Assembly (NCBI RefSeq): GCF_010093595.1
Contig: NW_022985460.1
Location: 443,829 to 507,828 of the forward strand
Length of the DNA stretch: 64,000 nt
Origin: Mytilinidion resinicola
Lineage: Eukaryota > Ascomycota > Dothideomycetes > Mytilinidiales > Mytilinidiaceae
Direction of reading: 5' to 3'
Below are positions 31,683 to 42,355 of this stretch, piece after piece (within the stretch, counting starts at the first letter, position 1; every line of letters begins with the position of its first letter). The position numbers were made by a program, and so were the translations under genes. The notes under the pieces were generated by a model. The model ran no database searches and was not told the origin of the DNA. It saw only the letters and a list, made by a program, of their open reading frames with translations.

Positions 31683-34500
31683 TCAATCACTCATGCCCGT
31701 TGGCTTCACCTCTTCTTTCGGAACATTGACTCGCCACGCATTGTCCTTCACCTTCATCGGCCCCTGCTGCTGTGCCCCCTGCGCATAGTACTGCGGGATC
31801 CTCCGCCTCCTCACATCCTCAGGTCGAATCGGCGCGTTCGTCTTCCCGGGGTAATCTCATTTCCCAAATTCATTGCACTTCCCCGTCTTGCAATCCATCG
31901 ACGTCTTACATGCCATCCCCAAACAGCTATCCGTACACGGCTTATACAGCCCCCAATCACAATATTCGTCCGCGTTACAATCAGCTGCTTTCACACAGGG
32001 GCTTCCTCTGCAAGACTGAGTGAGAGGATCGCAGAATTGACAAATTGCTGTCGTGGCGAAGGGGTCATTCAGCGCGCATAAGCCGTCAGGGTCGGAGATG
32101 TTGATGTCGCGGTCGCCCGACGTCTTTTTTGGCTTAGCACCCTTCCGCGCTTGACAATCCTGACACGTTCCGTTGACGCACTGCATCGATTCTTGACAGA
32201 ACTGTCGATGATTGTCGCAGGTTACGCCCGCGCAGCCGATGGTGCAGGGTTGGCAGACGTTGTTCTTGCAGACAGAGCCGGGGGCACATCCATCTGCCGC
32301 GTCGCAGAGCCATCCGTTGCAGCCGAAAGTGCATGGGCTCTGGGGAGGGATGTAGGGGTTTGATTCTAGGAGGTCAGTGGGGAGAATGGGTGGCTTTGGA
32401 GGTGGGGGAGATAGCGGCTCCAGTCAAAGTTGGTGCGCGCAGTGGAGGCATCGCGGAGTGCGGAGGTGAGGACAGCCATGACAGATCCAGCACCGCGGTG
32501 GAGGGCAACATGGCCAGTTTCCCACTCGTCTTGTTTGGTGACGCTGGACAAGAGCTTGAGCGGGCGGGCGTTAATGAAGCTTGAGCAGAAATTAAGGCCG
32601 GGAATGACAGACGTACCCAGGGAATGCCACGGTAGTTGAGGGTGTTGCCCTTGGTCCCAAATGTCAGCGTTCTTGTAGTGAAGCCTGCATTTGGTTCGCG
32701 TGTAGCTGACATTTTGAAGTCTTTGATCTGTTTGGTTGTCCACTCGCTCCCATTGTATTTCTTCCACGAGTCTTTACTGAATGTTGGCTAGTTGCAAGCA
32801 GGTCGTGCAGTAGAGCCCTTTTTCTTTAAGACTATTACGTCTGCAAGTTAGTCCTAATACCCTTATTAGCGCTTAGAAGACAGTAATGCAAGTTTTTTGG
32901 TCCTGGAAGAGTGGTCTAAATTAGAATAAGTAGTTACAGACCTTAGATATTCTATTATAGCTTAGGAAAAACCCTCTGAATATTAAGCACTAGTATTATT
33001 AGTATAGTTATAGCGTTTAGTAGAGTAGTTAGTAATAGCTAGATTAAAGCCTGCCTTATGAGATTTACTTTCTTTAAAGCTTAGCTGGGTATTGCTTATA
33101 GTCTTAACGTGCTGATTATACATATTCTGGTATCTTCCTTAAGAGTAGTCCGGTCCAAGATCATTATATATATAGATGCTGTTTTCCACACGTCCAGTGC
33201 TGCTCGAACTAGGCTCCAGACTTGAGGCCGTCCTGGTGCCTCGACCATGAGGAGCTTCTTGCCGAGAAGGCGGCTTGTGAGAGTGTTGCCAGGGAGGAAT
33301 ATATCTGCCTAAGCAATCTTAGAATGGCACTCATTGGTGTAACGAGTCGCTTACCCATGGAGTGCCTGCAGTCCCGGCATCGTCGGCAGAGAAATATCTG
33401 AAGCCGTGTAAGGTACTAAGCATTGCATTAGATAGTGAATCCCTTACCCATGAATCGAGATCACATCTACCGTTGGACAGTCTATGGCGGAGTCTGGAAA
33501 GTTTTCAGTCCCTTTGGGACCATTGGCTCCAGATAGCATCCCGGTGATGACGGCAATATTGTTCTTTCGAAGGCCAACGTCATTTTTCAAGTGCGTAGCA
33601 ATATCGCACAACCACTTTTCCCAGGCAACAATTGGCCAGACTCCGAACCATGGCTCATTTTGTAGATCAACGCCCTAATTAAGGTTAGTGCACCTGTTAG
33701 AGTCCACATAGATTGTCGATCGACGAGTTCCAGAAACTCACGAAGATAACCTGATTCAACGTGCTCCAAGACGCCCCATAGAAGTTCTTAGAGCAATATT
33801 CGTTGAACATTGTGGTTAGTTGATTCTTATACACACTACGGACTGCAGATGTGGCTCAATTAGACTACGAGGAGCTTGCCCAGTGTAAGTTGAACTTATA
33901 GAAAGGAGTGAGTAGAAGTCCAGAAAAGCTCCTTTGAGCGCTTCGCAATATACATCGCAGGGTGCCGAGTTAGTTCCCCGAAGGCTATGCGCATCGTGGG
34001 GAGCTATGATGACTTTGGTTTTTCCTGTAATGGTTGATCAGAATGAGCATTGTGTGTAAGTCTGAAGACGAACCACTACTGATATGATGTATTACTGCCA
34101 AAGTATCGACGAACTGATCGAGGACCTGGAAATCAAATTCTCCTAGTGATCTTTCAGGCTACACTTTCAATTAGTCTCCATAAGGAGTAGTGTTAAAGGG
34201 GTGTGCAACTTACATCGGTATGGTGCTTGTCACTTCTGACTATTGTTATCAATGCCATTAGTATCGGGGCTTCTCCAACTTTTCTCTTCGGAATGCATAC
34301 TGAATAGCCGAACCACAGTGGCATTGGCGTCTACGATTGCGGTGATAGATCTGTCTCGCTCTACGTGGCCAAGAAACTGGAGATTCTGGTGGTTAACGCC
34401 TCGAAACATGTGATTTGACAAAGAAGATCCGGACCCCATTAGTACCGCATATGAATGTGAAGAAGGATAAAAAGACAGCAATGGAGATCGTGAGTCCCAT
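31683..34500 (-). pseudogene. GH5-like secreted glycoside hydrolase, disrupted
   Basis: The minus strand encodes, in order: a signal peptide (MGLTISIAVFLSFFTFICG), FRGVNHQNLQFLGHVERD, DANATVVRLF-IRSD, EFDFQVLDQFVDTL, KTKVIIAPHDAHSLRG, NEYCSKNFYGASW, GVDLQNEPWFGVWPIVAWEKW, NNIAVITGMLSG, VDVISIHG-YFSADDAG and LGKKLLMVE. QNEPW carries the acid/base Glu of clan GH-A and the final VE fits the nucleophile strand. After an AT-rich insert (about 32795-33220), GNTLNYRGIPW, a WETGHVALHRG block and a Cys-rich tail (TFGCNGWLCDAADGC; CQFCDPLTQSC) follow. Most introns are still recognisable. Lesions: the frame of the signal peptide does not join the next block; the insert; a frame change at 32310-32320 with no proper donor; and an in-frame TGA at 31857-31859, after which 57 codons stay open (RDYPGK-like continuation to GMSD). 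The GH5 assignment rests on motifs; substrate is unknown. Confidence 0.65.
32795..33220. mobile_element. AT-rich insert, probable mutated transposon fragment
   Basis: About 430 bp of strongly AT-rich DNA, full of TA and CTA steps, lie between the nucleophile region and the C-terminal region of the glycoside hydrolase pseudogene, where an intron of ~50-60 bp would be normal. There is no coding capacity. Composition fits repeat-induced point mutation of an inserted repeat. Ends are approximate and I could not identify terminal repeats, so the mobile-element label is inference. Confidence 0.4.
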
Positions 34501-35193
34501 GACGACAACTGTTCTATTGGTAAAAACGCAAAGCGCATTGGAGTATACTTGAGGTTCAGAAGATGCGAGAACAATGTGTGAAGAAACCCATCGATATATA
34601 GACGTTAATAGAAATACTCAGTACACGTGTAGGGATACATAACGGCTTCATATCTCGGGTATGAGATGTGCTTGAAACGCCCGGGTCTGTTGAAATATAT
34701 TGAGTACAATCAGGCAAAATACCCACGACTAGCTAGCGGCTCTGACGACGCGTGACTTGAATACAAAACGACTGTTTCTAATGCTACTATTAGACGTGAG
34801 TAGTTGGTCGAGTAGAATACGTGAGTTCACGATGACTATGTCCTCTCAAAGTGAGGAGATTTGTGGTTTCGCAGAGGTGGGCTAGGAGGATGGAAAAGGT
34901 CTCAACGCAACACTTCGACTGCTCTGCCCAAACCCCACTACGCCCTATCCATCTTAGCGCATCTCCAAAAGTTCCCTGCGATCACCAACCTCACATCGCA
35001 ACTCCAAAGCCAACCACCACGACGCGCCCCGCGGGCATCAACACCTCTAAGCCCTCCTCGATCAGACATACAGTACGCCCCTTCCCACCTCCCCATCCCT
35101 CCTCTCCTCAATTGACTCCCAACAGCTCCACAACCTCCCGCAACCACGACCAAACCATCAACATCCTCACTACCACCCACCCCCAAACCCACA
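34501..35193. other. Gene-free stretch
   Basis: AT-richer sequence near the pseudogene gives way to GC-rich DNA with a C-rich coding-strand bias (34950-35190) just before the uL30m start, typical of a fungal promoter and leader. No gene is supported. Confidence 0.5.
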
Positions 35194-35463
35194 ATGGCAT
35201 ACTTCCGCATAACCCTAATGCGCAGCGCCATCGGCCTCCCCGCGCAACGCAAAGGCGTGCTCGCCGCGCTCGGCCTCCGAAAACGCATGGCCACCGTCTA
35301 CCACCCGGTGACACCGGACGTCGCGGGCCAAATCATGGCCGTGAAAGAGCTTCTCGACGTTGCGGAAGTAGAGACCGCATTGACGAAAGCCCAGATGAAG
35401 GAGCAGCGGAGGCCGGAGAGGGGGTATGTGGTTGAGCGGAGGGCTGGGGCGGTGTTGGAGTAG
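35194..35463 (+). CDS. mrpl33: Mitochondrial large-subunit ribosomal protein uL30m
   Basis: This is a single-exon gene of 89 residues; the ATG follows CACA. The sequence carries the uL30 ferredoxin-like fold signature (YFRITLMRSAIGLPAQRKGVL, LGLRKRMATVYHPVTPDVAGQIMAVKELL), matching yeast Mrpl33 and bacterial L30 in length and motifs. It is part of the mitoribosome large subunit. No cleavable presequence is evident, which is usual for this small protein. It is convergent with sec31. Confidence 0.93.
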   Translation: MAYFRITLMRSAIGLPAQRKGVLAALGLRKRMATVYHPVTPDVAGQIMAVKELLDVAEVETALTKAQMKEQRRPERGYVVERRAGAVLE

Positions 35464-35836
35464 AAGAGGGAACGGAAAAAGCTAAAGGACGGGATCTATT
35501 GGAGGACGGGGATGTGTAGGAAACAGGAGTGTATATATGATATTGCGTACAGCACAAGAGGGGCATATTGGGCGTTTTAGGGTAGGGCGTATTGTAGGGG
35601 ACATAGGGCTGGTGGAATTCATCAAGATCCTACAGCGCTTCTTGGGGTCGTGCAGCGAATTCAACACTCATCAAAGACATCGAAAGGATCATCGTTCTAT
35701 CATTTTTGGTTTAAGAATCCCACTCTCCAACCCACTCACTCCAGTCTACCTCGCTTTGCTCTTGGCACATGCGCTCACAGCTTCACTGCGATGGTAAAGC
35801 CACGAGCCGACACACAATCCCATCCAAAGAATATCC
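35464..35836. other. Intergenic, convergent 3' flanks
   Basis: This is the interval between the ends of the uL30m gene and sec31. I see nothing else supported. Confidence 0.5.
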
Positions 35837-38800
35837 TCAGATCCAATCCTTCAAAATTTCCTTGTCCGGCTTTGAGTTCTTGCCGAATTGGAGCAACCTC
35901 TTGACCCCAACCTGCCTCACGTTAGTAAAATACTCAAAGATATCACGTCACGGGGAGCGGAGCACATACCATCCAGTTACTGCCCTCTTCCGTCTTCCTC
36001 GTGATTAGGTCGGTGAACAACGCCATCGCCCGGTCGTATTCATTCCCTGCTATGAGCCTCGTAATCTCGTTCAGCTCCTCAATTGTGTCTGCCTTGAGCA
36101 GCTCCCCGTTGTTCAAGTGGTCAAAGAGGATATCAAGCCGCTTCTTCGCGTCGGTGAGGTATTTCTCGAAGTCCGGAGGAACTCCAGTGTCAACGACGTA
36201 CCGCAGTTCGTTGGTCAGAACTTGGTAGATCCTCTGGGCGGATGCGGGTATGTGTGACCGGTCACCGGGTGCTGTGTATCAAGACATTAGCATGCGAATT
36301 ACTTGGCAGTTGATGTATGGGGAACTTACGATATTTGGTAAGCGCAGGTGTAGACCTCTGAGACTGTCCGGTCCCGGGCCGGTCACCTGATGCTGTCTTT
36401 TGATGGCCGCTAGGAGGTCCACCTGGAGGTCCACCACGCGGGGGTCCTGATGGAGGGGGACCAGTTTTGGCGGGTGGTGGCGGAGGCTGCCATTGACTCG
36501 GGGGCGCTTGTGCTGCGGGGCTAGGAGGATACTGCGAGGATGCGTAGGGGTTTGGCGGCGACGCTATCTGTCGTTGTGGGGGGGCCATTCCTTGTGAAGG
36601 AGTAGGCTGTGCGCTTGGAGTCGGTGCATATCGGTTGGATGGAGGTGCAGCAGGAGGTGGTGGGTTGTATGGTGATGTTCCACGTGGGACTTGGTGTTGA
36701 GGCGGCGGGGCGGCAAATGACGCTGGCGACTGTGGTGGAGCGTATGTGTTTGCTGCCGAAGAAGACGGCCTGCTGCCGGTTTGCAGTCTAGAATAAGGCG
36801 GAGAAGAAACTCTCGGTGGTCCCTTGGGAGGAGGCGCAACTGGAGGTGTTGATCGCTGAGGCGGATAGCTTGGGGAGAAGCCTGCTGGAGGAGGGGCAGT
36901 GTTTGGTTGGTTAGCGAAAGGAGAACTTATGATATTCGGGCCAACGCTGGGAGTACCACGTCGAGATATTGGCTTGTTACCAAAGTCTGGCGTATCGTTC
37001 CATGCGGGAATGTTTGTATTCTTCGCTGCTGGTAATATAGGAGCCGATGGCGATGCAGTAAAGTTCCTCGGTGGTGGGGGTATTGGCTGATGGTGAGGGT
37101 GTGGGGGTTGATATCCTCCATACTGCGGCTGGGAGGGTGCATTATATCCAGTCTGCTGAGGCGCTTGCTGAGGTTGATAGCCCGCAGGAGTGTATGCGCT
37201 CCGACCGCCTGTAGCACCTGGATATCCAGACTGTGAAGGGTGTGCGGGAGCGGGAACGTTCGTTGGCACGCCAGCGGGAGTATATGGCGAATTCGAAGGC
37301 TGCTGTGCAGGAGCAATTGGCCCAGGTTGGTACGCTGCTGGAACCACACGTTGGGCTCGTTGAGCAGCTCCGCTTGGGGCTTGTTTCTGCGTGGCTTGTG
37401 GTGCTGTCCTTGTAGCTTGCTTCACGCGGTTTCTAGCCACATCTGCTGCAGGGTATTTGTCGGGCAGGAGATCCAGGTACTTCTCAGCAATCTGCAACTT
37501 GCCATGGGCCGCTGCGATATCGGCATACTCCGTATACTTCGCATATAAGGGGGCAAGCTTCCAGCCCGACGGCTGCTGGCGTTCCGAGTCCTTGAAGTTG
37601 GTGACTTGACGGAATACTGTTACTTTCTCAATGAAGTCCTGAAGCGACCTGGCATGAACAGAGAAGCTAGTGTCGTTCTCAGACTTCTCCAGGCCCACGG
37701 CCTCGTTCTCTTGCAGCTCTTGAGCCCAGTTGCCCACTACCTTTTCCAGCTTGGATCCCGCCAAGTAACAGAAGGTTGCGTCTTTCCTGAGCGATCCAGC
37801 ATCACTCTTGTCCGAAATTGACTCTTCCAAGCGATCCCCGAGCGCCTCGCACAGATCAGGAAATTCCGACTGATCAGCAAAAGTGCAGAGAGTGGCCATG
37901 ACCTCTTTCCAATCTTTGAGATCGGCATTGTGCACCACGTCCCACAGATTTTTGCCGACGATCGATGCCAAGAGACGTAGATAATTGGGGCCATCTGCTC
38001 TCCCCTTGAAGTACGCAGCCTGTGCCTTGTCGATACATTTCTGGCCGCCACATATAGCGATCATGAAAGCGTCCGACAACCGGTTCTCTTTGAGACATAT
38101 GTCAAGAGCCGCTTCGAACGATCCAAGCAAGAGTGCGCGGGTGATGCCCTTGTCAGCCTCCGATTCCGATCCCGCGTAGATTTGGAAAGGATTGTCGGCT
38201 TTGGTAGTTTTTGATGATGCCAACTTGGAAAGAAAGCCATCGTCCGCACCAGCTCCATCGAAGAACGAAGCGCCATCTTCGGCAGTGCCATTTGACTGAG
38301 GGGCTTCCTTGGTCTCTACTTCTGCGCCCTCTTCCTTTTTATCTGAGAATCCTAGGTAGTCGACCAGTTTCTTTCGAGGATTTTCCGATATCAATGTCCC
38401 AATGACTGTCCAGTCAGCCTTCTCCTCCTCTGTGCTCGCATCCCCAATTCTAGACTCGCAGATCTTGGCAAGGTCGCCGTTCTTCAATGCCGCGTCGAAT
38501 TCTTCCGTGGCCGAACCAATTGCAGAGTCGACAGCGAAGATAGAAATGCTGATTGTGGATTTCCCGGAGTCACCAGAAGGGCCAAATTTGACCAGCTTGC
38601 CACCAAAGCCAAATGAAACGCCCGTTGGACGCTTGAGCCATTTGGGGGCCTGGGGAAGCGAGAAGGCGGCACCTTGGGGTTCCGTCTGCACTTTTGCGAA
38701 AAAGTCTTCCCCATCTAAAGCTTGTGATGCTGCTTTCGGTGCCTGGGCCGCATCCTGTCTAGTGTTCTGGATTGTCTGTACTGCTATCTTGCCATCGAAT

Positions 38801-39882
38801 GAAGCAGTCGCCAAAAGGCTCGGGTTATGAGGGTTGAACCGGGTCTGGAAGGTCCAATTCGTCACGATCGGGAACTCTCCTAGCGATTGACCGGTATGAG
38901 GATTCCAACAGATGGTGCGGTTGTCCATCCCACATGACAGAAGCAGATCGCCGTCTTGACCACACCATGAAACTGACAGGATTCCCTGCTCGTGTCCGCG
39001 GAGCGTCTTCTCGGGCGCATTGGAGTTCCGGAGGTCCCAGACAAGGAGGACCGGAGATTGATCATCTGGTATGGCTGTGACCAGCCTTGTTGGAACATCG
39101 GGATCCCATGCCACAGCGCTGACCTTTTTTTGACCTGGGAGGTTGAGAGCCATATTTTGTCTCTTCTGTCGCACGTCCCAAACCGAGACAAAGCCTCCAT
39201 TGCTTCCCGTAGCGAGTATGTGAGGCACCTTCTTGTTCCAATCCAACGTCTCGATGTCGTCGGCCCTGGGAGCAGACGTGCTTAGTCGGAAAGCATTCTC
39301 GAGGTCTGTAGGGTCGCTGATATCGTGGATATAGATTTCTCCTTTCGCCCCGGCTGTGGCTAGAAGGTTATGCTTGGTAGTGTTAAATTGGAGGGTCTTG
39401 ATTGCCCCAGTATGCTTCGTGGATCGACCAAGAAAGGAATTGCTGCGAATGTTCAGCCCCATCCAGATTCGAGGTGTATATAGAGTCTGACCTTGCATCT
39501 GTTCGAAGCTTTGCGGCATCCCACAGATCCAATGCCCCACTCTCTAGAGCACCTGCAATTATACCTCCAGGGTACTCCTCACTCGGCTGACTCCAGGCGA
39601 TATCGTGAAACCTACAAAGGGGTGGTTAGAAAGTGAGTTATAGTGATTTTGACATCCCAATGCAGCAGCATACCTAGAATCAACACTAATGCTGCCAACG
39701 GGCTGCAATTCCACACCTTGGTGGGAATTGTCCAGGGCTAGATCCCATAGCTCCAGCTGGGTTTCATTGGAGAAGTCCGCATCTACAGCACCGGCTCTGG
39801 TGCCAGTAACAATCAATGGCGGGCCTGTGCCTGGAGCCCAGGCAAAGGTTGCGGTCCGGGTTATTTCTCGTAGACGGACCAT
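35837..39882 (-). CDS. sec31: COPII coat outer subunit Sec31
   Basis: Five exons: 39882-39674, 39611-39492, 39442-36330, 36271-35970 and 35911-35837, about 1,272 residues. Introns are 62, 49, 58 and 58 bp. The N-terminus is a WD40 propeller ([91 protein letters not shown]-type strands). A helical ACE1-type element follows ([32 protein letters not shown]). Then comes a long proline/glutamine-rich linker that activates Sar1 and binds Sec23 ([17 protein letters not shown]-type runs), and a C-terminal helical domain ([31 protein letters not shown]). Sec31 pairs with Sec13 to build the outer cage of ER-to-Golgi vesicles. Confidence 0.96.
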
Positions 39883-40311
39883 TGTTGATGCGGGGAGGAT
39901 GAAAGAGTGGGAAAAGGAAAGACGAAAAGGAAACGTTCAGCGGATGCGAAGCAGAGGGCGACAGATGACGTGAGGGAAGCGACGAAGCAGGCTGGTGTCC
40001 TTATTGCATGGTGCTATGGTCAACAACACGGTGGCCTCGCTCGAACCTGGCCGTAAGCCAAGAGATGTTGTGTGGGGCGTCCATCGGAACACGTGACTTG
40101 TCTTTTCCTCTAAACTCTGGATCAGTCTCAAATTCATCACGGTAGCTCTAGGCGTCTCGTGGCACTGTCTGGTCCGACAGCCACGAAGTTCGAAGATAAA
40201 ACCGTGGTTCCCCTCTCACCAAACACCGTTCTTATTAAAGCAAGAGTCTTCAGCTTGAGGAAATCACGGCCTAAAACCACTTGAGCGAGCCTCTCCCTAC
40301 CTACTGCCACC
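39883..40311. promoter_or_regulatory. Divergent promoter region, sec31 / RRM gene
   Basis: This is the 429-bp interval between divergent start codons. A CACGTGAC E-box-like site occurs near 40090. There is no gene. Confidence 0.4.
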
Positions 40312-40834
40312 ATGTCGGATCCCACGCGCATAAAATCCACCGTCTATGTAGGCGGCCTTGACAATGCAGTTACTACACGCACACTACACGACGCGTTCGT
40401 GCCGTTCGGAGAAATAGTCGATGTCACTCTGCCCAAGCCGGACTTGCCCTCTTCAACCGACCCTCATCGTGGTTTTGGATATGTCGAGTTCGAGAACACG
40501 GCAGATGCCAAAGAGGCTATCGACAACATGGATCAGAGTGAGCTTTATGGACGAGTCATCAAAGTTGCGCCGGCCAAGCCTCAGAAGGACCAAAACGAGG
40601 GACTGGGCAGCAAGACAGCTATTTGGGAACAGGTATATTTATTCACATGAACATATTTAGATTTAGTTGCTAACAAACTTGTAGGAGGGCTGGTTGGCGG
40701 AGCATGCTGTGAGCGAAGAAGACCGACTGGCCACTGAGCAGGCGCGAGCAGTCTCTTCAGGGCCTCCAGATCCAATGCAAGGGCTGGAGGGACTAGATGT
40801 CGCAGGACCGACACTTCCAACAAAACCAGCGTAG
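40312..40834 (+). CDS. RRM protein related to the N-terminal domain of cyclophilin E
   Basis: Two exons: 40312-40632 and 40685-40834, phase 0, 156 residues. The RNA-recognition motif occupies residues 5-90, with RNP2 VYVGGL and RNP1 RGFGYVEF; the pattern GGLDNAVT-RTLHDAFVPFGEI and GRVIKVAPAKPQK matches the RRM of PPIE-type cyclophilins and spliceosome-associated relatives. The isomerase domain of those proteins is absent: after the RRM there is only an acidic helix (EGWLAEHAVSEEDRLATEQ) and a short Pro-rich tail. It is likely an RNA-binding splicing-associated factor; the precise role is not shown. Confidence 0.85.
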
Positions 40835-40978
40835 ACCTACCGGATATGGTTTGTTGCATTCAAAGGAGCTGTGGCGCACGGAAATTGAAATGGGATTGTG
40901 CTCTTCAATTGACCTCAAATTTATACAGTGGCCCCACCAGCCTCATCTCCCCTAAACAGAAACCGGCATCGTGCCTCT

Positions 40979-41525
40979 CTACTCGCTTCCATGCTGGCGC
41001 GAAAGACGTAGCGTCTTGTCCGTGTAGAACTTCCTGACACTGGAAAATCCGGCAGCGAAGATGGCAACGCTGGGGCTCGGTTAGAAGGGAGGTCTTTGTA
41101 GAGAGCCGGGGGTCTTACGCAAGAACGATGCCTGTATCAATAGTCAGTAAACGTCTCAGAGGCGTAGTTAAGTGTAACTTACCGAGAGGAATCAATTCCG
41201 GGGGAACCTTCTTGAGCTGGCGAATGCGTTGGGAGATGGTGTGAGCTATGGGTGTCCGAATCAGCACACGGTTCGACTTCTGATGTTGTCGTGAGCTCGG
41301 AAAAGAGCAATGCAATCCTACGCACCGCTATGCTCCTCTTTCTGCATTTCTCATTAGTCCCTCGTGCGCTCATTACTCAGCGGTAGACCTTACAGGAACT
41401 GGCCTCATCATCCTCGCCGTCGGCTGCATCCGCATCACGGCCGAAGGCTGAATCCGCATGGCGGCAGTGGGCTGCATCCGCATGAAAGCAGTGGGCTGCA
41501 TGGCGAGGACCCGCGTACGGAGCAT
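40979..41525 (-). CDS. NADH:ubiquinone oxidoreductase MLRQ-type (NDUFA4-like) subunit
   Basis: Five exons: 41525-41394, 41341-41326, 41245-41183, 41131-41119 and 41069-40979, 104 residues. Two of the exons are only 16 and 13 nt; introns are 49-80 bp. The spliced protein reads KEEHSAHTISQRIRQLKKVPPELIPLG followed by IVLAVAIFAAGFSSVRKFYTDKTLR, i.e. a basic amphipathic segment and one membrane span, as in fungal MLRQ/NDUFA4-type proteins of the mitochondrial inner membrane. NDUFA4 homologues are assigned to complex I or complex IV in different organisms. The N-terminus contains four tandem 8-residue units (MQPTAxMR). It lies divergent to cox12. Confidence 0.85.
41406..41501 (-). repeat. Four tandem 24-bp coding repeats
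   Basis: The repeats lie inside exon 1 of the MLRQ-type gene. On the minus strand, units start at 41501, 41477, 41453 and 41429 and encode MQPTAFMR, MQPTAAMR, IQPSAVMR and MQPTARMM. They are in frame and lie in what should be the mitochondrial presequence. Confidence 0.85.
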
Positions 41526-41753
41526 GGCGAAGGAGTGGAGAGGTGGGTGATGGTGCAATGGGTGGTGTTGGAGTGAAGTCGGCGGTTTGATGGAGCTCCT
41601 CCTCAAAGGAACTAGCCGGAACAGAAAGCGGCCCTTGCGTTTTCCTCGAACCACCAGAGCCGGCCGACGGACTGCAACGACCTCACCTCAACCTCTCCAG
41701 CTCTACCATTCCAATTGCCACCCCATCTCAACTCCTACCCCCCCGCCGCAACC

Positions 41754-42355
41754 ATGTCTGACAGCGAAGAACGCGAGACCAAGCCCTTCAAGTTCGTTAC
41801 TAGTGAGTTGCCCTGACTGCGCCGCTGGAGCTGCCCCGAAGCTAATCTGTGCTTGACAGCCGGTATGTTCCACTCGAGCTATCACAACGCCTCCCGACCT
41901 CTATACGACCCTTAGTTGCGCCAATCATCCGGGAAATAGTCTAGAGGATCTATATAAGCTAACCGCGGCTCCCACATCCAGGCTTCGATGCCCGTTTCCC
42001 GAACCAGAACCAGTGAGACACCCTGGGTACTCCACAAACAAACCTCGCCTAACCCCCGCCAGGACCAAGCACTGCTGGCAGAACTATGTCGATTACCACA
42101 AGTGTATCCTAGCCAAGGGCGAGGACTTTGCGCCCTGCCGCCAAGTATGCCGCTCGTCTTCCATACCAATGCACATCAACAGCGCTGACAACATGGACAG
42201 TTCTTCCACGCTTACCGCTCTCTGTGCCCCAGCGTTTGGGTCGAGCGATGGGACGACCAGCGTGGTCTGTACTCTTCAATGCTGCGGATGAATACCACAA
42301 GCGCTAACAAGCGATATCAGACAACGGCAACTTCCCAGTTCGTCTGGACCAATAG
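41754..42355 (+). CDS. cox12: Cytochrome c oxidase subunit VIb (Cox12)
   Basis: Six exons: 41754-41802, 41860-41862, 41982-42012, 42063-42144, 42201-42264 and 42321-42355, 87 residues. The second exon is only three bases (CCG). It is needed to build the conserved [20 protein letters not shown], because skipping it loses the Gly before FDARFP. Both flanking introns (57 and 119 bp) have good GT, branch (GCTAATC; GCTAACC) and CAG signals. The four structural cysteines of the twin CX9C fold are present (KHCWQNYVDYHKCI; APCRQFFHAYRSLCP). Cox12 sits on the intermembrane-space face of complex IV and is imported by the Mia40 route. Confidence 0.92.

Noticed and set aside
34181..34260. Apparent premature TGA after RLF in the GH5-like gene
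   Set aside because: A GTATGC..AATAG intron removes it and joins RLF to IRSDKHHTD, so this is normal splicing, not a lesion.
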